Below, in pieces: positions 40,068 through 47,999 of a DNA stretch of 64,000 nt. Source of the stretch: Chryseolinea lacunae. GTDB lineage: Bacteria > Bacteroidota > Bacteroidia > Cytophagales > Cyclobacteriaceae. The stretch spans positions 570,996-634,995 of the forward strand of contig NZ_JAERRB010000002.1 of assembly GCF_016735595.1 (NCBI RefSeq). Reading direction: 5' to 3'. The notes under the pieces are model-generated. The model ran no database searches. It worked only from the letters and a program-made list of their open reading frames with translations, and was not told where the DNA came from. How positions within the stretch are numbered: position 1 is the first letter of the stretch; each line of letters opens with the position of its first letter. A program made the translations under genes and the position numbers.

Positions 40068-40091
40068 ATACATCGAAACATTTAAATATAT
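40068..40091 (+). promoter_or_regulatory. Operator candidate 2 for the ArsR-type repressor
   Basis: Same pattern as the site at 39980: ATACAT, inner CGAAACATTTAA, then ATATAT. 22 of 24 positions agree with site 1. It ends 21 bp before the Old Yellow Enzyme start. Confidence 0.65.
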
Positions 40092-40112
40092 CATTCTTTA
40101 ATATAATCATAC

Positions 40113-41222
40113 ATGCACATGAATACTTCCACAGCCCTTCAATCCTATACACTCGGTCAACACCTTCTCACCAATAAAATCGTGATGGCACCCATGACGC
40201 GTCTGCGGGCAGTCGATAATATTCCCAGTCAGCTTATGGCCACCTATTATGCGCAACGCGCTTCTGCGGGCCTCATCATTTCAGAAGGGGTGTCGCCCTC
40301 ACCGAATGGATTGGGTTATGCACGGATGCCCGGCATTTATTCTGCGCAACAAATTGAAGCCTGGAAGCCCATCACCAGCGCCGTGCACAAAAAGGGTGGT
40401 AAAATTTTCGCACAGCTGATGCACGTCGGACGCATCGGCCATCCTGACAACCTACCGGAAAACGCACGACTCATTGCCCCATCGTCGGTGGCAGCCAATG
40501 GAGAAATGTGGACCGATCAAAACGGACACCAAAAATTCCCGGTTCCCGAAACGATGGACGATGTCTTGCTGCAAAGCACACGCGATGAGTTTGTGCAAGC
40601 CGCACGCAACGCCATCGCTGCAGGCTTCGACGGTGTGGAACTGCACGGGGCAAACGGCTACCTGCTCGAACAATTTCTTTCGCCCCACACCAACCAGCGC
40701 ACCGACAACTATGGCGGCAACATAACAAACCGCGCGCGCTTTGTGCTGGAAGTGGCCCAGGCCGTGAGCCTTGCCATTGGGGCCGATCGCACCGGCATTC
40801 GTTTGTCGCCCTTCGGCGCGGCCAACGAAATGCCTTACTATGAAGAAGTGACAGCCACCTATGAATATCTGGCGGAGCAGTTGAGCGACCTCGGCGTTGC
40901 CTATGTCCACCTCGCCGATCACTCGGCCACCGGTGGCCCGGAAATTCCGCTGAGCATGAAGCGCGCCATTCGCGACAAGTTCAACGGCACACTCATTTTA
41001 AACGGCGGCTATAGCCTGGCCGGTGCCACAGAAGATATCGAATCTGGCCTGGCCGATCTGATAGCCTTCGGAAGACCATTCATTAACAACCCCGATCTCG
41101 TGGATCGCTTCCGCAAAAACTTTCCGCTCAACCTATTCCTGGATGCGCGAACCCTCTATTCGGGCGGCGCCAAGGGTCTCATCGACTATCCGGTGTTTGA
41201 GGATGAATCGGTGAGCGTCTAA
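40113..41222 (+). CDS. Old Yellow Enzyme-family alkene reductase
   Basis: 369 residues, the full TIM-barrel length. The FMN-binding opening KIVMAPMTRLRAVDN and QRASAGLIISEGVSPSPNG, then IFAQLMHVGRIGHPDN, and the classical active-site stretch GVELHGANGYLLEQFLSPHT with NQRTDNYGG are all present. The family reduces activated C=C bonds and nitro compounds with NADPH, often as a response to reactive electrophiles. Control by the ArsR-type repressor is suggested by two operator-like sites in the 150 bp before the gene. Confidence 0.97.
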   Translation: MHMNTSTALQSYTLGQHLLTNKIVMAPMTRLRAVDNIPSQLMATYYAQRASAGLIISEGVSPSPNGLGYARMPGIYSAQQIEAWKPITSAVHKKGGKIFAQLMHVGRIGHPDNLPENARLIAPSSVAANGEMWTDQNGHQKFPVPETMDDVLLQSTRDEFVQAARNAIAAGFDGVELHGANGYLLEQFLSPHTNQRTDNYGGNITNRARFVLEVAQAVSLAIGADRTGIRLSPFGAANEMPYYEEVTATYEYLAEQLSDLGVAYVHLADHSATGGPEIPLSMKRAIRDKFNGTLILNGGYSLAGATEDIESGLADLIAFGRPFINNPDLVDRFRKNFPLNLFLDARTLYSGGAKGLIDYPVFEDESVSV

Positions 41223-41273
41223 AATTTTGAAAAGACCAGCTTATATATAACAAACCTAAAACGCTTAAATGCT

Positions 41274-41681
41274 ATGTCAACAAAAATCAAATCTTTCAGT
41301 GTGGTAAGTGCCCGCATCGTGCTCGGACTTATCTACTTCGTCTTCGGACTCAACTTCTTCCTGCACTTCCTGCCTACACCTCCCTCGGCTGGCGGACCGG
41401 CCGATAGTTTTGCAGGCGCGTTGTTTCAGTCGGGCTATTTCTTCCCGTTCCTGAAAGGCCTCGAAGTGATTATGGGAATCCTGTTGCTGGCCGGCGTGTT
41501 TGTGCCGCTCGCGTTGGTGATCCTCATGCCCGTGAGCATAAACATCCTGCTCTTCCACGCCTTCCTCACCGACAACGTGGTGATGGCTGTGGTGATCATC
41601 GCCCTGCAACTTTACCTGGCCTGGGGCTACCGCGACTATTTCAAACCCCTGTTTTTGCCGAAGGCGACGGCGAATATCTAA
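41274..41681 (+). CDS. DoxX-like membrane protein
   Basis: 135 residues with four membrane helices: SARIVLGLIYFVFGLNFFLH, FLKGLEVIMGILLLAGVFVP, LALVILMPVSINILLFHAFL and VVMAVVIIALQLYLAWGY. The opening matches DoxX (ARIVLGLIYFVFGLNFF). It follows the Old Yellow Enzyme gene by 51 bp and ends in a strong terminator, so it probably belongs to the same ArsR-controlled transcript. DoxX proteins are often linked to redox stress, but a biochemical role is not established. Confidence 0.88.
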   Translation: MSTKIKSFSVVSARIVLGLIYFVFGLNFFLHFLPTPPSAGGPADSFAGALFQSGYFFPFLKGLEVIMGILLLAGVFVPLALVILMPVSINILLFHAFLTDNVVMAVVIIALQLYLAWGYRDYFKPLFLPKATANI

Positions 41682-41711
41682 TACAATTTAACTCAGCGGA
41701 TAGATGAATGG

Positions 41712-41750
41712 TGTTAACCCCGGCGCAAGTTGGGGTTAACATTTTTTTTT
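41712..41750 (+). terminator. Intrinsic terminator after the DoxX-like gene
   Basis: TGTTAACCCC pairs with GGGGTTAACA, followed by nine T residues. Confidence 0.9.
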
Positions 41751-41822
41751 GGTGGTGTGTATCGGTGATATTTATAACCGAATTAGTCCATGCCATGGAT
41801 GGATAAAAAATCAGAAACAACT

Positions 41823-42197
41823 ATGCCGCTCGTTCTGAAAGCACCCGCAGATCCCAAGTCGATATAGAATTTTTGTGAAGCGATAGACTTCGCCATGCCA
41901 AAGGATTATTTGGAATTCATGGCCGTGTCGAACGGTGCAGAAGGTGAGTTGAACAACACCTACCTCAGGCTTTGGCCCGTGGAGGAATTGATTGAACTCA
42001 ATCGGGGTATGATGTGCCGGAATTTGCACCCGATTTTTTTGTTATCGGATCGAACGGCGCTGACGAGGCGTTCGCGATTGATAAGAACACGGGGAGAATA
42101 TTACGAGATGCCTCTCATACTCATGTCGGCCGAAGAGGCCATAGCACTGGGCAACGACTTCAAAACTTTTGTGGAGACATTAAGCACCCGCGATTGA
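41823..42197 (+). pseudogene. Broken SMI1/KNR4-family (immunity-type) gene
   Basis: Reading across frames gives a SMI1/KNR4 domain: MPKDYLEFMAVSNGAEGELN, YLRLWPVEELIELNRG, then PEFAPDFFVIGSNGADEAFA with IDKNTG, then EYYEMPLILMSAEEAIALGN. Three lesions interrupt it: an in-frame TAG in the N-terminal part (near 41862), loss of one base near 42008 and gain of one base near 42107 that restores the frame. SMI1/KNR4 proteins commonly serve as immunity proteins against contact-dependent toxins. No toxin gene is adjacent. Sequencing error could explain one lesion, hardly all three. Confidence 0.75.
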
Positions 42198-42199
42198 TC

Positions 42200-45100
42200 T
42201 CAGAACCCCAACCCCAACTGTTGCTCATCCTTTTTCCGGACCGCCTTCGGTTTTCCGCGGGGCACCGAAATCACTTCACCCTTCCGGATGTAAAGTAAAA
42301 AACCGGTGATGTCGATGAAATTCATCTGGCGCAAAATCTCCATGTATTCCGACACCTGGTGTTGGTCGGCGCGTGTGGGCTCTCCGGTTTTGAAATCGAT
42401 GACGATCGCTTTTTTGTTTTTGATGAGCAGGCGGTCGATGCGATTCTCGATGCCGCCCGGCATGAGGATGGGAATTTCGGTGCGCACATCCCACGCTTCG
42501 CTAAACCACGAGGCGATCTGATCGTTGCGCAGCAGCTCCTGCAACTGGTCTGACAACTCCTCTTTCTGACCTTGTGTGATCAACCCTTCCAACACAATGC
42601 GGTCCAGGGTGTCGGGAATGTCTTGTGCATACTGAATGCGCGACAGCACCGCGTGCAGGTGAATGCCGTAGGTGATTTTTTCCTGCTGCTCCGAAGGCGT
42701 GTCTTCAAAAAATGATTTAGCCGACTGGCGCATCACCAATTTGTTACGCCAGCGGAACGACGTATACACCGGCAACGTCATGGCGTTGTCGCGGGCCACC
42801 GATGTGGAAGAGGCAGCCGACCACACGCCGGCGTTGTATTCCTGCAACGCTTCGCTCCAGTGTTTTTCGTTTTCTTTCGGGATGCTCGCATAGAGCAAGG
42901 CCGACACATTCTTTTTGGTGTTGCGCACGTCGGGGTGTGGGGCCATCACCATGAGGCCGGTCTCGGCGCGAGTCAGCGCCACATAGAGCAGGTTCAGGTT
43001 GTCGAGGTAGCTGCGGGTGCGTTCGGTTTCGTAGTAGTCGGCGAAGTAGGTTTGTTGCAGGATGCTGGAATATTTCACCGGCATAAAGCCCGCGTCCGCA
43101 TAAGGTTGTTGTTCGGCCGTCACCCACAGGTGTGGCGAGCGCAGGGCGTCGTGGTCGAGGTTCCAGGTGCAGAAGGGGATGATCACATATTTGAACTGCA
43201 GACCCTTCGATTTGTGCACGGTCAGAATCTGCGCTGCGTCTACCTCACCCGAAACCTGCACCGATTTTTTGTGTTTGTTGTTTTCCCACCATTCCAGGAA
43301 TGCACCGAGATCGTTTTTTTCGCGTGTATAAAATTCCAGCACCAGGTTTTGGAAGGCGAGGAGATAGGCAATTTCGCCGGTCACGTCGCCGAGCTTGAAG
43401 ATGTCGATGATGGTTTCGGTGAGCTCAAACAGCGGCAGTTTTTTCAACGCCGGTTTTTCTTTCTTGAAGGCGTCGGGCAGGTTGCCTTCAAAGAACACCT
43501 GGTTGGTCACAGCAAACACTTCGGTGAGGTTGCGGCCCGGCTCGTGCAGCTTGGCAAACTCATAGCCCAGTTGCGCGCGCGCAATGGCATCGTCCGGGTT
43601 TAGCAAATAGCGCAGGGCGCCGAGCAGGAGGTTCACCGTGGCTGCACCGTCGAGGCGAAGCGATTCGTTCGAGATCACATCGTAGGCACAGCCGGGTTTG
43701 GCTTTGCCCGAATTTTTGTAATTGAGCAGGTGTGCCACAATCTCTTGCCCTTCTTCATTCTTGCGCACAAGAAATGCGATGTCTTTCAAGGGCACGCCCA
43801 TTTCCTGGAGGCGTTCAAGGTAAAGTGGAATTTCGTCGAGCGCTTGTTCCTTCCACTTCATCGATTCTTCTTCGTGCAAAAATTTCACCTGCACAAAGCC
43901 TTCGCTGTGGCGCGATATTTTTTGGGTGATGTCGCGATAGGCTTCCACGGGAATGGACTGTCCCGTTTCCATCGTCACGATCTTCGATGCCTTGTCGAAC
44001 ACGGCGTTGTTGAAGTCTACCACCACGGGTGCGCTGCGGTAGTTGCTGCTCAGTTCCTTCACCGACACACGCGATGGGCCAATGTGGTGTTCAATTTCCT
44101 GTTGCAGCAATTTCAGATCGCCACCACGCCACCGGTAGATGGCCTGCTTCACATCGCCCACCACCAGACTTGAAAATCCCTGGTCGAGACTGTTTACCAA
44201 CAGCGGCAAAAAGTTTTTCCACTGCATGGCCGACGTGTCCTGGAATTCGTCGATGAGGTAGTTCTTGTAGAACGAACCCACCTTCTCGTAAATGAAAGGG
44301 GTGTCGCTGTCCTGGATCACGCCGTTCAAAAACTTGGGGGCGTCGGCCAGTAACATCAGGTTGTTTTCGTCTTTGTATTCGCGAAGCTTGCGCGAGATGT
44401 CGGCCAGCAGCCCGAACACATACAGGTTTTGGATGGCCACTTCGGCGCTGAGGCTTTTTTCGAAGTGCGCATCATAGTCTGCCATCAGTTGTTGAATGAT
44501 GGGAATGATTTTGTGATCGGCCACCGCGATGAGGCCCTGCCGGTTGCGACACGTTTTGCTGGGCCAGTTTTCGGCGGTCATGAAGTAGGTGGCCACGCGA
44601 TCGCCGGCAGGCTTGATTTCTTTCAGTCGTTTTTCGGCAGCATATTGTTCAAGAAAGCCATAGAGCCCCGAGCCTTTGCCATAGTGTATGTCGCTGGGGT
44701 TCCATTCGTTAAGCAGAGAGAGGGCTTCTTTGGCGGGCGCCGTCACTTTGCTGAGGAAGAAGTTTTTTTGTTGCCACAAGGTGGTGCGGAGCGTATTGAA
44801 GAACTTCCGGTCGCTTGTGGTTTTGATGACCAGCTCTTCGATGTCCTTAAATTCTTCGCGGAAGATTTCGTTCGAGAAGTCAATCAGGTTCTGGCGCACA
44901 TCCCAGGCCCGCTCGTTCTCCAGGTTCTCTTTGGCAAACTCCACCACCCAGTCGGTCAGTTCTTTGTTGGCGCCAAGTTCGTCGATGAGGTTGTCGATCA
45001 CTTCCTCCATCACGGCGTCTTGCTCAATCTCCAGGCGATAGTCGCCCACCAACCCGGCTTCGCGCGTAAACGAGCGTATCACCTTCTGGAAAAAGGCGTC

Positions 45101-45427
45101 TATGGTGCTGATGGAGAATTGTGCATACTGGTGGAGGATGGCCGACTGTGCTTCCTGTGCATACTGGCGAAAGGTGTTGTTGTCCAGCCCGAGTTCGGCC
45201 TTCAGTTCGTCGGCCAGCGGGTCGGGCTCGCCTTTGGCAAACGTGTCGAGATACCACAGGATGCGGTCTTTCATTTCCTGCGTGGCCTTGTTGGTGAACG
45301 TCACGGCCAGGATATGCTTGAAGTAGCCCGCGCGATATTGCAGGGCCAGCAGCAAATAGGCTTTGGCCAGCGTGCGGGTTTTGCCCGAACCGGCCGAGGA
45401 GCGATATATGGAGAATAGTTTATCCAG
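42200..45427 (-). CDS. UvrD/Rep-type helicase with C-terminal RecB-like nuclease (AddA-like)
   Basis: 1075 residues if read from a CTG at 45427. The Walker A motif (YRSSAGSGKTRTLAKAYLLL) lies upstream of the first ATG/GTG/TTG (TTG 45355), so the canonical start would remove it. Further motifs: VTFTNKATQEMKDRI, the Walker B region YLIDEFQDTSAMQW, GDVKQAIYRWRGG, LTVHKSKGLQFKYVI and NLLYVALTRAETG. The C-terminus has the PD-(D/E)XK nuclease text ENRIDRLLIKNKKAIVIDFK. It repairs double-strand breaks with a partner AddB-like subunit, which is not adjacent. Either a rare CTG start or a frameshift near 45430-45455 explains the N-terminus. Confidence 0.9.
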   Translation of the reverse strand: MDKLFSIYRSSAGSGKTRTLAKAYLLLALQYRAGYFKHILAVTFTNKATQEMKDRILWYLDTFAKGEPDPLADELKAELGLDNNTFRQYAQEAQSAILHQYAQFSISTIDAFFQKVIRSFTREAGLVGDYRLEIEQDAVMEEVIDNLIDELGANKELTDWVVEFAKENLENERAWDVRQNLIDFSNEIFREEFKDIEELVIKTTSDRKFFNTLRTTLWQQKNFFLSKVTAPAKEALSLLNEWNPSDIHYGKGSGLYGFLEQYAAEKRLKEIKPAGDRVATYFMTAENWPSKTCRNRQGLIAVADHKIIPIIQQLMADYDAHFEKSLSAEVAIQNLYVFGLLADISRKLREYKDENNLMLLADAPKFLNGVIQDSDTPFIYEKVGSFYKNYLIDEFQDTSAMQWKNFLPLLVNSLDQGFSSLVVGDVKQAIYRWRGGDLKLLQQEIEHHIGPSRVSVKELSSNYRSAPVVVDFNNAVFDKASKIVTMETGQSIPVEAYRDITQKISRHSEGFVQVKFLHEEESMKWKEQALDEIPLYLERLQEMGVPLKDIAFLVRKNEEGQEIVAHLLNYKNSGKAKPGCAYDVISNESLRLDGAATVNLLLGALRYLLNPDDAIARAQLGYEFAKLHEPGRNLTEVFAVTNQVFFEGNLPDAFKKEKPALKKLPLFELTETIIDIFKLGDVTGEIAYLLAFQNLVLEFYTREKNDLGAFLEWWENNKHKKSVQVSGEVDAAQILTVHKSKGLQFKYVIIPFCTWNLDHDALRSPHLWVTAEQQPYADAGFMPVKYSSILQQTYFADYYETERTRSYLDNLNLLYVALTRAETGLMVMAPHPDVRNTKKNVSALLYASIPKENEKHWSEALQEYNAGVWSAASSTSVARDNAMTLPVYTSFRWRNKLVMRQSAKSFFEDTPSEQQEKITYGIHLHAVLSRIQYAQDIPDTLDRIVLEGLITQGQKEELSDQLQELLRNDQIASWFSEAWDVRTEIPILMPGGIENRIDRLLIKNKKAIVIDFKTGEPTRADQHQVSEYMEILRQMNFIDITGFLLYIRKGEVISVPRGKPKAVRKKDEQQLGLGF

Positions 45428-45506
45428 GGAATGCAGCGTGTTAGGAGCGTGACATGAACAAACGTTGAAAATAACAACGGCTTTGCACCGTCACGCCGGT
45501 TGCGGG

Positions 45507-45514
45507 CAAACTTA
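45507..45514 (-). promoter_or_regulatory. -7 promoter box upstream of the helicase-nuclease gene
   Basis: On the minus strand TAAGTTTG matches TAnnTTTG. A transcript from here would have a leader of ~70 nt before the CTG start and would contain a four-codon open frame (ATG at 45455, stop at 45441). Confidence 0.35.
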
Positions 45515-45693
45515 CTGAAACACGGCAAGAATACAGGATGTTTGCCACGCCAATCGATGAAAAAATCGAAAAAGGCCGTGACTGCCGGCGCTAATATTCT
45601 GGCCGGTTAGCCCTTACCTAAGCCGTCGGCACGGTATTCATCGTGTGGGGCAGTATGGAACCTAAAATTTCATAACTTGAAGGGCGTCTTTCT

Positions 45694-47973
45694 ATGAGAA
45701 AACTGTTTTTGATTTTCCCGAAGCTGGTGTACTCTTTTCCCGTTCAGCTGTTGCTGAACAACATCAAGCGAAATCATGTGTTGATATTGTGCTGGATCAT
45801 TCTGTTTGCCATGGTCACGGGCAGCTTCGGTAAGTATCTCGGCATTCCCTACCTTTTTCTCGATCCCGAATACCTCAACCAGGTGAACTTCCGGAGCTTC
45901 TTCATCATCGGCATGGTGTCGGCGGGGTTCACCACGGCGTTTCACATCACGTGCTACATCACCGACGGCCATCGCTTTTCGTTTGTGGGTGCGCTCAGCA
46001 GACCGTTCTCGAAGTTTGTCATCAACAACAGCATCATTCCGGCAATTTTTCTGGTGGTGTATGTTCACGAAATCATTCAGTTTCAGATCAGCAACGAATA
46101 CAGCCGCACCGGCGACCTGGCGTGGAATTTGGCTGGGCTCATTGCAGGCTATGCAGTGATGTCGCTCATCTTCTTTGTCTACTTCTGGTTCACCAACAAA
46201 GACATCTTCAAGTATGTGGTGTGCCGCATCGACGAAAAGATCAAACAAAACGTGAAGGTGACGCGCGCCAGCGCCATGAAGAAACTCGACATCGCCCGCA
46301 AAAAACAAATACGGGTCGACAACTACCTTGACTTCACACTGAGATCACGTGAGGTAGAGGATTCCAGTTTCTATGATAAGTCCACCATCTTGCAGGTGTT
46401 CGATCAAAACCATTTCAACCTCGTCATCATCGAGCTGTGCATCTTCGGGTTGATTTTGGTGCTGGGCATTTTCAAAGACTATCCGTCGTTTCAGCTTCCG
46501 GCTGCGGCCAGCTTCATCATCTTCCTCACCGTGTTTGTGATGATGGCCGGGGCATTTTCCTATTGGTTTGGCGGATGGTCGGCCACCACGGCGCTCATTC
46601 TTTTCCTGGTGCTCAACCACCTGGTGGGCGAAGAATACCTCACCAAGCGCTATGAAGCGTTTGGCCTCAACTATCAAATGCCCGCGTCTGAATATTCGGT
46701 GGCGTCGCTGCGTAAATTGAACGACACCGTCCATGTGCAGCGCGACTGGCAAAACAACCTGGGCATGCTGGAAAACTGGCGCCGGAAATTCCCCGACGAT
46801 CACAAACCCAAAATGGTTTTTCTCTGCGCCAGCGGCGGCGGAAAGCGCGCAGCCCTATGGACACTCACGGCCCTTCAAACGGCCGACAGTCTCACGCACG
46901 GCGACCTCATGGAGAAAAGCATTCTCATCACCGGGGCCTCGGGTGGCCTGATCGGCGCCAGCTATTTTCGCGAACTGAAGCTGCGCGACAAGCTTGGCGA
47001 GAAGGTGAAACCCTACAACGAAACCCATCGCCATCGCATATCGACCGACAACCTGAATCCCCTCATCTTTAGCCTCATGGCCAACGACCTGTTTGTGGGT
47101 TTCACAAAATTTGAATACAACGGCAACTACTACTATCGCGATCGCGGCTACACCTTCGAAGAACAACTGAACCAGATCACCGAGCGGCTGATGGACAAAC
47201 CCATCAAAGCCTACGACAGTGTGGAACAACAGGGCCTGGTGCCCATGATCATTCTGGCGCCCACCATTGTGAACGACGGCCGCAAACTCTACATCGCGTC
47301 GCGCCCGGTGTCGTTCATGAACTACGACATCATGAGCTTTCCCGACTATGCCCTTTCGAAATATGCTGGCATCGATTTTCAGACGTTGTTCGTGGACCAG
47401 GGTGCGGGCGACCTCCGTTTTCTGTCGGCCCTGCGCATGAGCGCCACGTTCCCGTATATAACACCCAACACAACCCTGCCCACCGAGCCGGCCATCAAAA
47501 TTATGGACGCCGGCATCTCCGACAACTTCGGCCTCACCGATGCGGTCCGTTTCATGTATGCCTACAAAGACTGGATTGCCGAAAACACTTCGGGTGTGGT
47601 GTTCGTGTCCATTCGCGATTCGCCCAAGCTGGGCACCATCGCCCCCAAAGTGGGCCAGACCATCATCGACGATGTGACGCAGCCCATCAGCAGTGTCTAC
47701 AACAACTTCGAAAATTTCCAGGACATCAACAGCGACATGCTCATCAACCAGGCCAAGTACTGGTTTCACAATTCCATCGACCGCATCGACATTCAATACC
47801 AGGCCGAGTCGTATGTGCCCATTCTTCAGAAAATGGATAGCATCCGCCAGAACAATTCCCGCGCGTCGCTCAGCTGGCGCCTCACCACGCGCGAGAAGTA
47901 TGGCATCATTTCTTCGATCAACTCCGACGAAAACAAAGTCGAGTTGAAGAAACTTTCGGAGTTGCTAAAGTAA
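45694..47973 (+). CDS. Patatin-like phospholipase with N-terminal membrane domain
   Basis: 759 residues. The N-terminal ~330 residues contain about seven hydrophobic segments (for example VLILCWIILFAMVTGSFGKY, GLILVLGIFKDY, ASFIIFLTVFVMMAGAFSYW), split by a cytoplasmic basic stretch. From ~395 a patatin domain begins: oxyanion loop CASGGGKRAALWTL, nucleophile motif ITGASGGLIGASYF (GxSxG) and the catalytic Asp in IMDAGISDNFGL (DxG, here DAG). It is a serine lipid hydrolase by family. A patatin catalytic domain fused to a large membrane domain is unusual compared with soluble or BamA-fused patatins. Confidence 0.88.
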   Translation: MRKLFLIFPKLVYSFPVQLLLNNIKRNHVLILCWIILFAMVTGSFGKYLGIPYLFLDPEYLNQVNFRSFFIIGMVSAGFTTAFHITCYITDGHRFSFVGALSRPFSKFVINNSIIPAIFLVVYVHEIIQFQISNEYSRTGDLAWNLAGLIAGYAVMSLIFFVYFWFTNKDIFKYVVCRIDEKIKQNVKVTRASAMKKLDIARKKQIRVDNYLDFTLRSREVEDSSFYDKSTILQVFDQNHFNLVIIELCIFGLILVLGIFKDYPSFQLPAAASFIIFLTVFVMMAGAFSYWFGGWSATTALILFLVLNHLVGEEYLTKRYEAFGLNYQMPASEYSVASLRKLNDTVHVQRDWQNNLGMLENWRRKFPDDHKPKMVFLCASGGGKRAALWTLTALQTADSLTHGDLMEKSILITGASGGLIGASYFRELKLRDKLGEKVKPYNETHRHRISTDNLNPLIFSLMANDLFVGFTKFEYNGNYYYRDRGYTFEEQLNQITERLMDKPIKAYDSVEQQGLVPMIILAPTIVNDGRKLYIASRPVSFMNYDIMSFPDYALSKYAGIDFQTLFVDQGAGDLRFLSALRMSATFPYITPNTTLPTEPAIKIMDAGISDNFGLTDAVRFMYAYKDWIAENTSGVVFVSIRDSPKLGTIAPKVGQTIIDDVTQPISSVYNNFENFQDINSDMLINQAKYWFHNSIDRIDIQYQAESYVPILQKMDSIRQNNSRASLSWRLTTREKYGIISSINSDENKVELKKLSELLK

Positions 47974-47999
47974 TTGTCCCACTAAAAACGTCTTCATTG

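Noticed and set aside
46855-47796. 313-codon open frame opposite the patatin gene
   Set aside because: Antisense shadow with no family pattern.
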